A stretch of DNA of 59,410 nt from Pseudomonadota bacterium (GTDB taxonomy: Bacteria > Pseudomonadota > Gammaproteobacteria > Burkholderiales > SG8-39): contig JAQBXT010000007.1 in the NCBI GenBank assembly GCA_027624175.1, positions 1 through 59,410 on the forward strand. Reading direction: 5' to 3'. Position numbers and translations under genes: made by a program. This document shows, piece by piece, positions 21,692 to 31,430 of this stretch (positions are counted from its first letter, which is position 1; each line of letters opens with the position of its first letter). A model generated the notes under the pieces. That model was not told where the DNA came from and did not search any database. It worked only from the letters and a program-made list of their open reading frames with translations.

Positions 21692-22422
21692 GGTTCGACA
21701 CTCATGCCATAGCGCGCGACGATATCCTGCGTCAGCTGGTTGCCGCCGAATGCCTGCTCGCGCGTGTAGATCGATTGGTCGTTGCGCATCACGCTGACGT
21801 TCATCACGTTGGCGCCGATGTCGACAATGGCGACGTTCATGTCCTTGCCCGCGCCGGGAAGCTGCTTGATCACCAGCCCGAGCGCGGCCTGCTGGGCGAA
21901 GGCCTCGATGTCCATGACCGCCGCCTTCAGCCCCGCGGATTCCGCCACCGCCACCCGGTCCTCGACCTTCTCCTTGCGTGTGGCGGCGATCATCACTTCC
22001 TGCTCATCCGCCGAGGTGGGCGACGGGCCCACGATCTGGAAGTCGAGATTCACTTCCTCGAGCGCGAACGGGATGTACTGGTTGGCCTCGGATTCGACCT
22101 GGATTTCGAGTTCGTGCTCGCGCAGGCTGGCCGGCACGATGATCTTCTTGGTGATCACGGCACCGGTGGGAACCGCCATCGCGACGTGCTTGGAGCGCGT
22201 GCCCAGGCGCTTGTAGCCGCGCTTGACCGTCTCCACCACCGTCTCCAGATTGCTGATGTTGCCGTCGACCGTCGCATCGCGCGGCAGCGGCTCGATCACG
22301 TAGCGCTCGACGCGATACGCACCTTTGCCCACCTCGACGATCTCGAGCATCTTCACCGACGAGGAGCTGATGTCCAACCCGAACAGCGGCGGTGCCTTCG
22401 GGCTGAAGATGTCGAGTTGCAT
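21655..22422 (-). pseudogene. pilM: PilM, 3'-truncated at a deletion junction with pilQ
   Basis: Residues 1 to about 243 are a good PilM: MQLDIFSPKAPPLFGLDISS, GANVMNVSVM, and the actin-like ATPase blocks through GGNQLTQDIVARYGMSVE. After the junction near 21692-21699 the frame reads out-of-frame pilQ sequence and stops at 21655, giving 255 residues in place of about 350. PilM binds the PilN tail at the cytoplasmic face of the pilus machine. The rest of PilM and all of pilN, pilO and pilP, expected next, are missing. The start has an AAGGGA SD. Confidence 0.88.
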
Positions 22423-22438
22423 CGTTATTTCCCTTTTT

Positions 22439-22461
22439 GTATCGGCCCTTAGGGACGATAC
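22439..22461. promoter_or_regulatory. 23-bp hyphenated palindrome upstream of pilM
   Basis: GTATCG (22439-22444) and CGATAC (22456-22461) are perfect arms, with an inner CCCT/AGGG pair (22446-22449 and 22451-22454) and one mismatch between the blocks. It sits 17 bp upstream of the pilM ATG in the spacer divergent from ponA. It could be an operator or a leader hairpin; no T-run follows on either productive side. Confidence 0.4.
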
Positions 22462-22577
22462 GTAGAATTTGCGTTAAATGCTAGCAACAACCCCCCCTGT
22501 GTCTAGCGAATCCGTCACCAACGGGGGAAGGCTATAATGCCTCCGATTTCCCGCCCGGTGCAACTGCCGCGGCACCA

Positions 22578-24977
22578 ATGCCGCCCCAGTTGTCAAAACC
22601 CTTGATGTGGCTTCGTTTTTTGACGTTCCCGCTGGCCCTGGTTGGGGGCCTGATGGTGGCCGCGCTGTGCCTGCTCGGACTGGTGATCGCCCTGGCCTAT
22701 CCGAACCTGCCCTCGCTGGACACGCTGACCGATTACCACCCCAAGGTACCGCTGCGCGTCTATACGGTGGAGGGCGTGCTGCTCGGCGAATTCGGCGAGG
22801 AACGCCGGGTGCTGGTAGATATCAAGCAAGTCCCGCTTGCCCTCACCAATGCCATTATCGCCACGGAGGACGAGCGCTTCTACCAGCATGCGGGCATCGA
22901 CTACCTGGGAGTGGCGCGCGCGGCCTACGCCAACCTGGTCACCGACGGGCGCCGGCAGGGCGCGAGCACCATCACCATGCAGGTGGCGCGCAACTTCTTC
23001 CTGTCCTCGGAGAAGACGCTCACCCGCAAGCTGTATGAGGCGCTGCTCGCCCTGAAGATCGAGCACAGCCTCGGCAAGGACCAGATCCTCGGGCTGTACA
23101 TCAATCAGATCTACCTCGGGCAACGTGCCTACGGTTTCGCCTCGGCGTCGCAGATCTATTTCGGCAAGCCGCTCGACCAGCTCAATCTGGCCGAGGCGGC
23201 GATGCTCGCGGCGCTGCCCAAGGCGCCCTCGAGCTACAACCCGGTCGCCAATCCCCAGCGCGCCAAGCAGAGGCAACAGTACGTGTTGCGCCGCATGCGG
23301 GCGCTGGGCTACATCGGAGAGGAGCAATACGAGGAGGCCCTGAAGGCCCCGATCATCACTCGCAGGGTGGCGGACAGCTATTCCGTGCGCGCGGAATACA
23401 TGGCCGAGATGGTGCGCCAGGCGGTCTACGAGCAGTATCCCGATGACGCCTACAGCCGCGGCTTCCGCGTCTACACCACGATCCGGCAAGCGGACCAGGA
23501 GGCGGCCGTGCGCGCGCTGCGCAGCGGCCTGTTGGAATACGACCGGCGCCAGGGCTATCGCGGCCCTGAAGGCTTTGTCGAGTTGCGCGCGGACGCCGAC
23601 GAAGACGACTACGAAGAGGCGCTCGCGGAACGCGATGACGACGACGAACTGCGTGTAGCGCTGGTGCTGTCGGCCAATACGCGGGAAGTGAAGGTGGTGC
23701 TCAAGAACGGCGAGACCGTCTCCCTTAGGGGGGATGGCTTGCGCTTTGCCGCGGCTTCGCTGCTGCGCGTCGCGGCGCAGCGGCGCATTCGCCGGGGCGC
23801 CGTGGTGCGCGTGCAGCGCATCGACAAAGACCGCTGGCAGATCGTGCAGCTGCCGGAGACGGAAGGCGCGTTCATCGCGCTCGACCCGGCAGACGGCGCG
23901 GTGCGCGCCCTGGTCGGCGGGTTCGATTTCAATCGCAACAAGTTCAATCACGTCACCCAGGCATGGCGCCAGGCGGGTTCCGCGTTCAAGCCGTTCATCT
24001 ACTCCGCCGCGCTGGAGCGCGGCTTCACCGCTGCCACCGTGATCCCCGACGACCCGATCGCCATCGAGGCCGACGTCACCGGCAGCCAGCGCTGGGAACC
24101 GAAAAACTTCGACGGCAAGTTCGAGGGCCCGATGCGCCTGCGCACCGCCCTGGTGAAGTCCAAGAACATGGTGTCGATTCGAATCCTGGATGCGATCGGC
24201 GTGAAGTACGCGCAGGACTACGTCACGCGCTTCGGCTTCGAAGCCGAACGGCACCCGCCCTACCTGACCATGGCGCTCGGCTCGGGCACCGTCACGCCGT
24301 GGCAGATGGCGCGGGCCTACTCCGTGTTCGCCAACGGCGGCTACCTGGTGCAGCCATACTTCATTCAGAGGATCGTGGACGATCGCGGCAACCCGCTGGG
24401 TGTGGCACGGCCGCAGCGCGCGGGCGACGAATCCTTGCGCGTGATTGATGCGCGCAATGCCTTCATCATGGACAGCCTGATGCGGGACGTCGCCCGCGTC
24501 GGCACCGCCGCGCGCACGGCGAGCCTAGGGCGCAAGGACGTCGCCGGCAAGACCGGCACCACCAACGAGTTCATCGATGCCTGGTTCGCGGGCTACCTGC
24601 CGTCGCTGGTCGGGGTGTCCTGGGTGGGCTACGACCAGCCGCGCACGCTCGGCCGCAATCAGACCGGGGGCCTGGTGGCGCTGCCGATCTGGGTTGGCTA
24701 CATGGAGAAAGCGCAGGTCGCGGTCCCGGAGATGCAGCGCATTGTCCCGGACGGCGTGGTGACGGCTGATACTTTCGACATCAACCCGCCGATGTTTGGC
24801 GACGCCAAGCACATCCCCGAGTACTTCTACCGCGAATTCGTGCCGAAGGACGACGCGCCGCCGTTTGCTCTGCTACCCACTTTCGTGCCGCCGCCCGACC
24901 CGCTGTCGCCGAGGGCCGCGCCTTTGCCCTTGCCAACGCCTTTGTTCGCGCCTGCGCCCGCGCCGGTCTCGGACTAG
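22578..24977 (+). CDS. mrcA: Penicillin-binding protein 1A (bifunctional transglycosylase/transpeptidase)
   Basis: A 799-residue class A PBP that polymerises and cross-links peptidoglycan. An N-terminal transmembrane segment lies at about 15-40. The GT51 domain has the catalytic Glu at 97 in ATEDERFY, then GASTITMQVARNFFL and NQIYLGQRAYGFASA. An OB-like insert is very acidic (ADADEDDYEEALAERDDDDE). The transpeptidase has Ser468 in SAFKP, SKN (KSKNM) and KTGTTNEF at 658. The C-terminus is Pro-rich. It diverges from pilM, the usual arrangement. A TATAAT at 22533-22538 is a possible -10, without a good -35. Confidence 0.96.
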   Translation: MPPQLSKPLMWLRFLTFPLALVGGLMVAALCLLGLVIALAYPNLPSLDTLTDYHPKVPLRVYTVEGVLLGEFGEERRVLVDIKQVPLALTNAIIATEDERFYQHAGIDYLGVARAAYANLVTDGRRQGASTITMQVARNFFLSSEKTLTRKLYEALLALKIEHSLGKDQILGLYINQIYLGQRAYGFASASQIYFGKPLDQLNLAEAAMLAALPKAPSSYNPVANPQRAKQRQQYVLRRMRALGYIGEEQYEEALKAPIITRRVADSYSVRAEYMAEMVRQAVYEQYPDDAYSRGFRVYTTIRQADQEAAVRALRSGLLEYDRRQGYRGPEGFVELRADADEDDYEEALAERDDDDELRVALVLSANTREVKVVLKNGETVSLRGDGLRFAAASLLRVAAQRRIRRGAVVRVQRIDKDRWQIVQLPETEGAFIALDPADGAVRALVGGFDFNRNKFNHVTQAWRQAGSAFKPFIYSAALERGFTAATVIPDDPIAIEADVTGSQRWEPKNFDGKFEGPMRLRTALVKSKNMVSIRILDAIGVKYAQDYVTRFGFEAERHPPYLTMALGSGTVTPWQMARAYSVFANGGYLVQPYFIQRIVDDRGNPLGVARPQRAGDESLRVIDARNAFIMDSLMRDVARVGTAARTASLGRKDVAGKTGTTNEFIDAWFAGYLPSLVGVSWVGYDQPRTLGRNQTGGLVALPIWVGYMEKAQVAVPEMQRIVPDGVVTADTFDINPPMFGDAKHIPEYFYREFVPKDDAPPFALLPTFVPPPDPLSPRAAPLPLPTPLFAPAPAPVSD

Positions 24978-25300
24978 CCGCCGGGCGCGAGGATCACCGG
25001 CGTGCCGCTGTGCGCGGACACCAGCCGCGACAGGGCCGCAAACAACTCGCCGCCGTCCCGCGTATCGCGCCAGCCGCCGTCCGAGTGCCGGAAGTGAAAC
25101 CCGCCCGATTTCGCCGCCACCCAGATCTCCCGCGCGGCCGTGTGCCGATTGATCACGATCTTCGAGCCGTCGGCGAACTCGACTTCCAGAAGGCCGGTGC
25201 CCTTGGCCAGAACGTCGGCATCCAGCGCCGCGCCATCGAGCGCACGCTCCAGCGCCGACAGCGTGCCGTCGGCCAACGACTCGAATTCAGCGTCCGTCAT
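24974..25300 (-). CDS. cyaY: Iron-sulfur cluster assembly protein CyaY (frataxin)
   Basis: A 108-residue bacterial frataxin that binds iron and modulates IscS-dependent Fe-S assembly. The N-terminal acidic helix (MTDAEFESLADGTLSALERAL) and sheet strands LEVEFADGSKIVINRH, EIWVAAKSGGFHFRH and WRDTRDGGELFAAL are canonical. The ATG at 25300 has an AGGGA SD. Its stop overlaps the mrcA stop on the other strand (CTAG at 24974-24977). It diverges from lptM, the common order in beta- and gammaproteobacteria. Confidence 0.95.
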   Translation of the reverse strand: MTDAEFESLADGTLSALERALDGAALDADVLAKGTGLLEVEFADGSKIVINRHTAAREIWVAAKSGGFHFRHSDGGWRDTRDGGELFAALSRLVSAHSGTPVILAPGG

Positions 25301-25342
25301 GGAATCGTTCCCTGCTAACATGGTCATTTTAGCCGCTGCCGG

Positions 25343-25516
25343 ATGCGCATCGTCGCCCTCATTGCTGCCGCCGCACTGCTGGCCGCGGGCTGCGGACAGA
25401 GGGGCCCACTGTACCTGCGCGATAATCCGCCCCCCGGCGTGAAGCTGCCGAGGCCCCCGGCCTACGAGCCCGTACCCTACCCGGCGGACGCCGACCGCGA
25501 CGCCGAGAAAAAGTAA
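25343..25516 (+). CDS. lptM: LptM-like small lipoprotein (YifL family)
   Basis: A 57-residue lipoprotein. The signal peptide MRIVALIAAAALLAAGC has lipobox LAAGC with the modified Cys at 17, followed by the family hallmark GQRGPLYLRD and a Pro-rich, charged tail. LptM assists oxidative maturation of the LptD translocon at the outer membrane. It stops 8 bp before lysA, the usual lptM-lysA neighbourhood, opposite cyaY. Confidence 0.85.
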   Translation: MRIVALIAAAALLAAGCGQRGPLYLRDNPPPGVKLPRPPAYEPVPYPADADRDAEKK

Positions 25517-25524
25517 TCCTCGCC

Positions 25525-26775
25525 ATGGATTTTGCGTACCGCAACGGCGCGCTGTGCGCCGACCTGGTGCCGCTCGCGGATATCGCGCGGCGCTTCGGCA
25601 CGCCCTGCTACGTCTACTCGCGCACGGCGATCGAGCGGAACTATGGCGAATTCTCGCGCGCACTCGCCGGGCGCAATGCCCTGGTGGCGTATTCGGTCAA
25701 GGCAAACTCGAACCTCGCCGTACTCGCCGTGCTCGCGCTGCTCGGTGCGGGTTTCGACATTGTTTCCGGCGGCGAGCTGTCGCGCGTGCTCGCCGCGGGC
25801 GGCGATGCGCGCAAGATTCTGTTCTCCGGGGTCGGCAAGACGGAGGATGAAATCGCCGGCGCACTGCGGGCAGGCGTACTGTGCCTGAACCTGGAATCCG
25901 CGGATGAGCTGCAGCGCGTGGCCACCGTGGCAGGACGCCTGGGCAAGCGCGCGCCGATCGCGTTCCGCGTTAATCCCGACGTCGACGCGAAAACGCACCC
26001 CTACATTTCCACCGGCCTCAAGCAGAGCAAGTTCGGCGTGCCCTATGCGGAGGCCGAACGCCTGTACCGCGACGCCTCGAGCATCGAGCAGGTGAAGGTG
26101 GTCGGCATCGGCTGCCACATCGGTTCCTTGATGAGCTCGCCGGGACCGTTCATCGATGCAGCCGCGCGCATCCATGCGCTGGCCGAGCGCCTGCAGCGCG
26201 CCGGCATCAACCTGTCGCACATCGACCTTGGCGGGGGTTTCGGGGTGCGCTATCGCGACGAGACGCCGGCACCCATCGCGGAATTCATCGACGGCGCCCT
26301 TGGCGTGCTGCCCGGGCGCAAGGAGATGCTGATCCTCGATCCGGGCCGCTCGATCGTTGGTAACGCCGGCATATTGCTCACCCGGGTCGAGTATGTTAAG
26401 CGCACGGACGCGAAGAACTTCCTCGTCGTCGACGCGGCGATGAACGACCTGCTGCGCCCGGCCCTGTACGGCGCATGGCACGAGGTGCGGCCGGTGCGCG
26501 AAGCGGAATCGGGGGCGGCGACCGCTGTTTACGACGTCGTCGGCCCGGTCTGCGAGAGTGCCGATTTCCTCGCCAGGGACCGCACGCTGGCGGCGCACCC
26601 CGGCGACCTGCTCGCGGTGATGTCGGCGGGCGCCTATGCCATGAGCATGAGCTCGAACTACAACTCGCGACCGCGCGCCGCCGAGGTGATGGTCTCGGGC
26701 GCCGATGCCCGGCTGGTGCGCAGGCGCGAATCGACCGAAGAACTTTATGCCGCGGAGGAGGTTCCCACGTGGTGA
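25525..26775 (+). CDS. lysA: Diaminopimelate decarboxylase
   Basis: A 416-residue PLP enzyme that decarboxylates meso-DAP to lysine. The PLP lysine is in ALVAYSVKANSN (about residue 59). GFDIVSGGELSR, GIGCHIGSLMSS and LDLGGGFGVRY-like segments (HIDLGGGFGVRYRDE) hold phosphate and substrate. PGRSIVGNAG and GPVCESADFLARDR carry the dimer-interface Cys and Glu. The C-terminal AMSMSSNYNSRPRAAEV is typical. dapF often follows in related genomes; here a 34-codon frame and a NYN protein follow. Confidence 0.96.
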   Translation: MDFAYRNGALCADLVPLADIARRFGTPCYVYSRTAIERNYGEFSRALAGRNALVAYSVKANSNLAVLAVLALLGAGFDIVSGGELSRVLAAGGDARKILFSGVGKTEDEIAGALRAGVLCLNLESADELQRVATVAGRLGKRAPIAFRVNPDVDAKTHPYISTGLKQSKFGVPYAEAERLYRDASSIEQVKVVGIGCHIGSLMSSPGPFIDAAARIHALAERLQRAGINLSHIDLGGGFGVRYRDETPAPIAEFIDGALGVLPGRKEMLILDPGRSIVGNAGILLTRVEYVKRTDAKNFLVVDAAMNDLLRPALYGAWHEVRPVREAESGAATAVYDVVGPVCESADFLARDRTLAAHPGDLLAVMSAGAYAMSMSSNYNSRPRAAEVMVSGADARLVRRRESTEELYAAEEVPTW

Positions 26776-26873
26776 CGCCGGCGGCCTATTCGCTGGTGGA
26801 AAACTGGCGCGAGCACCGCCGCGCGCGGCGCGCCCGCGCGCAAACTCCGCAACAACCACAAGGACAGGCATGA
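26769..26873 (+). CDS. Possible 34-residue linker ORF between lysA and the NYN gene
   Basis: GTG at 26769 (or GTG 26772) opens a short frame that overlaps the lysA stop and ends TGA at 26871-26873, sharing ATGA with the next gene. It encodes a Tyr/Trp-containing, then Arg/Gln-rich peptide (AYSLVENWREHRRARRARAQ). It could serve only to couple translation. No homologue is recognised. Confidence 0.25.
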   Translation: MVTPAAYSLVENWREHRRARRARAQTPQQPQGQA

Positions 26874-27676
26874 CCGAAACCCGCAACCTCGCCGTATTCT
26901 GCGACTTCGAGAACGTCGCGCTGGGCGTACGCGACGCGAAATACGAGAAGTTCGACATCGGCCGCGTGCTGGAAAAGCTTCTGCTCAAGGGCTCGATCGT
27001 GGTGAAGAAAGCCTACTGCGACTGGGATCGCTACAAGGAGTTCAAGACCGGCATGCACGCCGCCTCCTTCGAGCTGATCGAGATTCCGCACCGCAGCCAG
27101 TCGGGCAAGAATTCAGCCGACATCCGCATGGTGGTGGACGCGCTCGACCTCTGCTACACCAAGGAGCACGTGGACAGCTTCGTCATCGTCAGCGGCGATT
27201 CGGACTTCTCGCCGCTGGTGTCCAAGCTGCGCGAGAACGCCAAGACGGTGATCGGCGTGGGGGTGAAGAACTCCTCCTCCGACCTGCTGATCGCCAACTG
27301 CGACGAATTCATCTACTACGACGACCTGGTGCGCGAGGATGAAGCGAAGCGCCGCGCCGCCAAGCGGCGCCGCGAGGTGCGGCCGGCGGGCGCGCCCAGG
27401 GATTCGGCGCCCACCGACGACAAGAAGCAGAAAGCCTTCGACCTGGTGATCGAGACCCTGCAGGCGTTGATCGCCGAGCGCGGCGAAGGTGAAAAGATCT
27501 GGGGCTCGATGGTCAAGCAGGCGCTCAAGCGCAGGAAGCCCGGCTTCAACGAGTCCTACTACGGCTTCAAGGCCTTTTCCGATCTGCTGGAGGACGCGGA
27601 GAAGCGCAAGCTCATCACCCTGGAGCGCGACGACAAATCCGGCGGCTACCTGATCCGCGCCGCGAACGGCGCCTGA
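26870..27676 (+). CDS. NYN-domain (PIN-like RNase) protein with C-terminal OST-HTH/LOTUS domain
   Basis: A 268-residue protein. The N-terminal NYN/DUF88 fold shows the acidic catalytic set: D12 in FCDFENV, D84 in KNSADIRMVVDAL, and D110/D112 in VSGDSDFSPL. A Lys/Arg-rich linker (EAKRRAAKRRREV) leads to an OST-HTH domain from about 185 (KAFDLVIETLQALI...KRRKPGFNESYYGFKAFSDLLEDAEKR in parts), an RNA-binding module. Family members are metal-dependent RNases or RNA-binding regulators; the target here is unknown. It is coupled to the preceding short frame by ATGA. Confidence 0.9.
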   Translation: MTETRNLAVFCDFENVALGVRDAKYEKFDIGRVLEKLLLKGSIVVKKAYCDWDRYKEFKTGMHAASFELIEIPHRSQSGKNSADIRMVVDALDLCYTKEHVDSFVIVSGDSDFSPLVSKLRENAKTVIGVGVKNSSSDLLIANCDEFIYYDDLVREDEAKRRAAKRRREVRPAGAPRDSAPTDDKKQKAFDLVIETLQALIAERGEGEKIWGSMVKQALKRRKPGFNESYYGFKAFSDLLEDAEKRKLITLERDDKSGGYLIRAANGA

Positions 27677-27689
27677 GGCGCGGCCGCGC

Positions 27690-28064
27690 TCAGGGATTGA
27701 GCTGGCGGTAGACCACGTTGGCGAGGTTGAGCAGTTCCTCGCGCTCCATGTCGGCCGAGGACAGGGCGTAGCCGAAGTTGCGGTCGATCCAGTAGAACAC
27801 GCGCACGTTACTCTGCTGCGCGAAGCGGAATGCGGTCTCCCGGTGATCAGGCCCCTCGGTGCGCACGTACAGCGTGACGCGCCGGCCCTGCGCGTTCTGA
27901 TACATGAACTGCGCCACCGGACCCGGATCGCGCGGCAGCAGGCGCCCGCCCACCAGCGCCATGCCCAGAGCGTCGAGCTTGGGCGCGCGCACGTCGCCGC
28001 CGAGCCGCTTGGATAGCCAGGCCACCAGGTGCTGCTCCTGATCCGCGCCAACCTCTCTCCTCAA
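27690..28064 (-). pseudogene. Anti-sigma factor, C-terminal periplasmic domain remnant
   Basis: About 124 residues beginning abruptly at EVGADQEQHLVAWLSKRLGG and continuing DALGMALVGGRLLP, PVAQFMYQNAQGRRVTLYV and FYWIDRNFGYALSS. This is the conserved C-terminal domain of proteobacterial transmembrane anti-sigma factors of the ChrR/RsiW-like group. The zinc-binding N-terminal domain, the transmembrane helix and the partner ECF sigma gene are missing. TTG at 28064 is the only nearby start, and the frame above it reads into the cytochrome gene. Judged a 5'-truncated remnant. Confidence 0.72.
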
Positions 28065-28117
28065 GTTGGACCGCTTGGGAGTTAACAGCACCCGTGGGCG
28101 TTTATTTCCTTCCGTAG

Positions 28118-28753
28118 CTATCTCAATCCGGCGGCGTACTCCGCGACCGCCTTGATTTCCTGGTCGGTCATGCGCGCGGCCACTCCGCGCATCATGCCGT
28201 TGGGGTCGTTGGTGCGCCCGCCCGACCGGAACAGTTTCAGTTGCGCCTCCACGTATTCCGCAAACTGGCCCGAAAGGCGCGGGAACTGGCTCGGGATTCC
28301 GGCCCCGTCGGGGCCGTGGCAGCCGGCGCAGGCGGCCGTGCTGCTCGCCGCATTGCCGCCTCGCCAGAGCTTCCGCCCTTGCGCCGCGAGTTCCTTGCTG
28401 GCCGCCGTCGCAGGCTGCAGCTTCTGCGCCGAGTAGTACGCAGCGACGTTGCGCATGTCGCCATCGGACAAGCCCGCCACCATGCCCGCCATCACCGCGC
28501 TTTCGCGCTGCGCTTTCTTCGCGCCCTGCGGCATAAAGTTGGCGAGTTGCTTGTGCAGGTACTCCGGGAACTGGCCGGCGAGTTTCGGATTGGCGGAGAT
28601 CGTGCTGTTGCCATCGGCCGCGTGGCAGGCTGCGCACACCCGCTTGGCGATCTGTTCGCCCTTCGCGAGGTCGGGCGTGGCAGCGCCTTGCGCGCCCGCC
28701 TGTACCGTCCACACCAATCCCATGGCGGCCATGGCCGCCAGCAAACGGTTCAT
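28118..28753 (-). CDS. Cytochrome c4 (dihaem)
   Basis: A 211-residue periplasmic electron carrier. A Sec signal peptide (to about residue 22) precedes two class I cytochrome domains with haem motifs CAACH (40-44) and CAGCH (142-146). Axial Met candidates are in MAGMVAGLSDGDM and MMRGVAARMTDQE. Cytochrome c4 shuttles electrons from the bc1 complex to terminal oxidases. It diverges from engB, a conserved neighbourhood. Confidence 0.94.
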   Translation of the reverse strand: MNRLLAAMAAMGLVWTVQAGAQGAATPDLAKGEQIAKRVCAACHAADGNSTISANPKLAGQFPEYLHKQLANFMPQGAKKAQRESAVMAGMVAGLSDGDMRNVAAYYSAQKLQPATAASKELAAQGRKLWRGGNAASSTAACAGCHGPDGAGIPSQFPRLSGQFAEYVEAQLKLFRSGGRTNDPNGMMRGVAARMTDQEIKAVAEYAAGLR

Positions 28754-28807
28754 ACTGCGACTCTCCGAAATCGGTAGGAAACACCTAATTTTATTAGAAT
28801 TTCAGGC

Positions 28808-29425
28808 ATGCCGGAATCCAACGACGCCTTTTCCCGGGTGGAGTTCCTGATTTCCGCCGGGATTACCGGCGGCCTTCCGCCCGAGGACCTGCCCGAGCTG
28901 GCTTTTGCCGGACGTTCCAACGTCGGCAAGTCGAGCGTCATCAACGCGCTCGCCAACCGCAAGCGGCTGGCATTCGTGTCCAAGACCCCCGGCAGGACGC
29001 AGACCATCAATTTCTTTGATCTTGGCGGGCGGGGACGCTTGGTCGACCTCCCGGGCTACGGCTACGCCCGCGTACCGCAGGAGCTGCGTGCGCAGTGGGA
29101 CCAGCTGGTCGGCGGCTATCTGGGCTCGCGCAGCTCGCTGGCGGGCGTGGTGGTGCTGATGGACGCGCGGCGCCCATTCACCGCGCATGACGAGCACCTG
29201 CTGGAATGGCTGCGGCCCGCGGGGCGGCGGCTTCTGGTGCTGCTGGCGAAGTGCGACAAGCTGTCGCGCCAGGACCGCGTGAAGATCCTGCATGCCGCAC
29301 GGGCGCGGCTCGCGGCACGCGCCATCGACGGCGAGGCCCGGCTGTTCTCGAGCCTGTCGGGCGAGGGCGTGGAGGAAACGCGCTCGCTGCTCGAAGACTG
29401 GCTCCGGGATGCGGTCGAGGAACAT

Positions 29426-29452
<27 letters not shown>
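28808..29452 (+). CDS. engB: Ribosome biogenesis GTP-binding protein YsxC/EngB
   Basis: A 214-residue TrmE-Era-EngA-EngB-type GTPase needed for large ribosomal subunit assembly. G1 is GRSNVGKSS at 35-43; G2 is a Thr in TPGRTQTINFF; G3 is DLPGYGYARV; G4 is LAKCDKL. The tail ends EEHKKPPVKGK. Its last codons lie inside the stem-loop of the minus-strand terminator at 29426-29460. Confidence 0.95.
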
Positions 29453-31422
<1,970 letters not shown>

Positions 31423-31430
31423 CGGTCCGT

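Noticed and set aside
22533-22538. Perfect TATAAT upstream of mrcA as a promoter
   Set aside because: No -35 resembling TTGACA at 16-18 nt and no extended -10. Not listed as a feature on its own.
28048-28069. CCAAC...GTTGG as an attC-type site at the anti-sigma break
   Set aside because: Only 5-bp arms and a 12-nt spacer, and the left box does not fit RYYYAAC. Kept only as a note at the truncation point.
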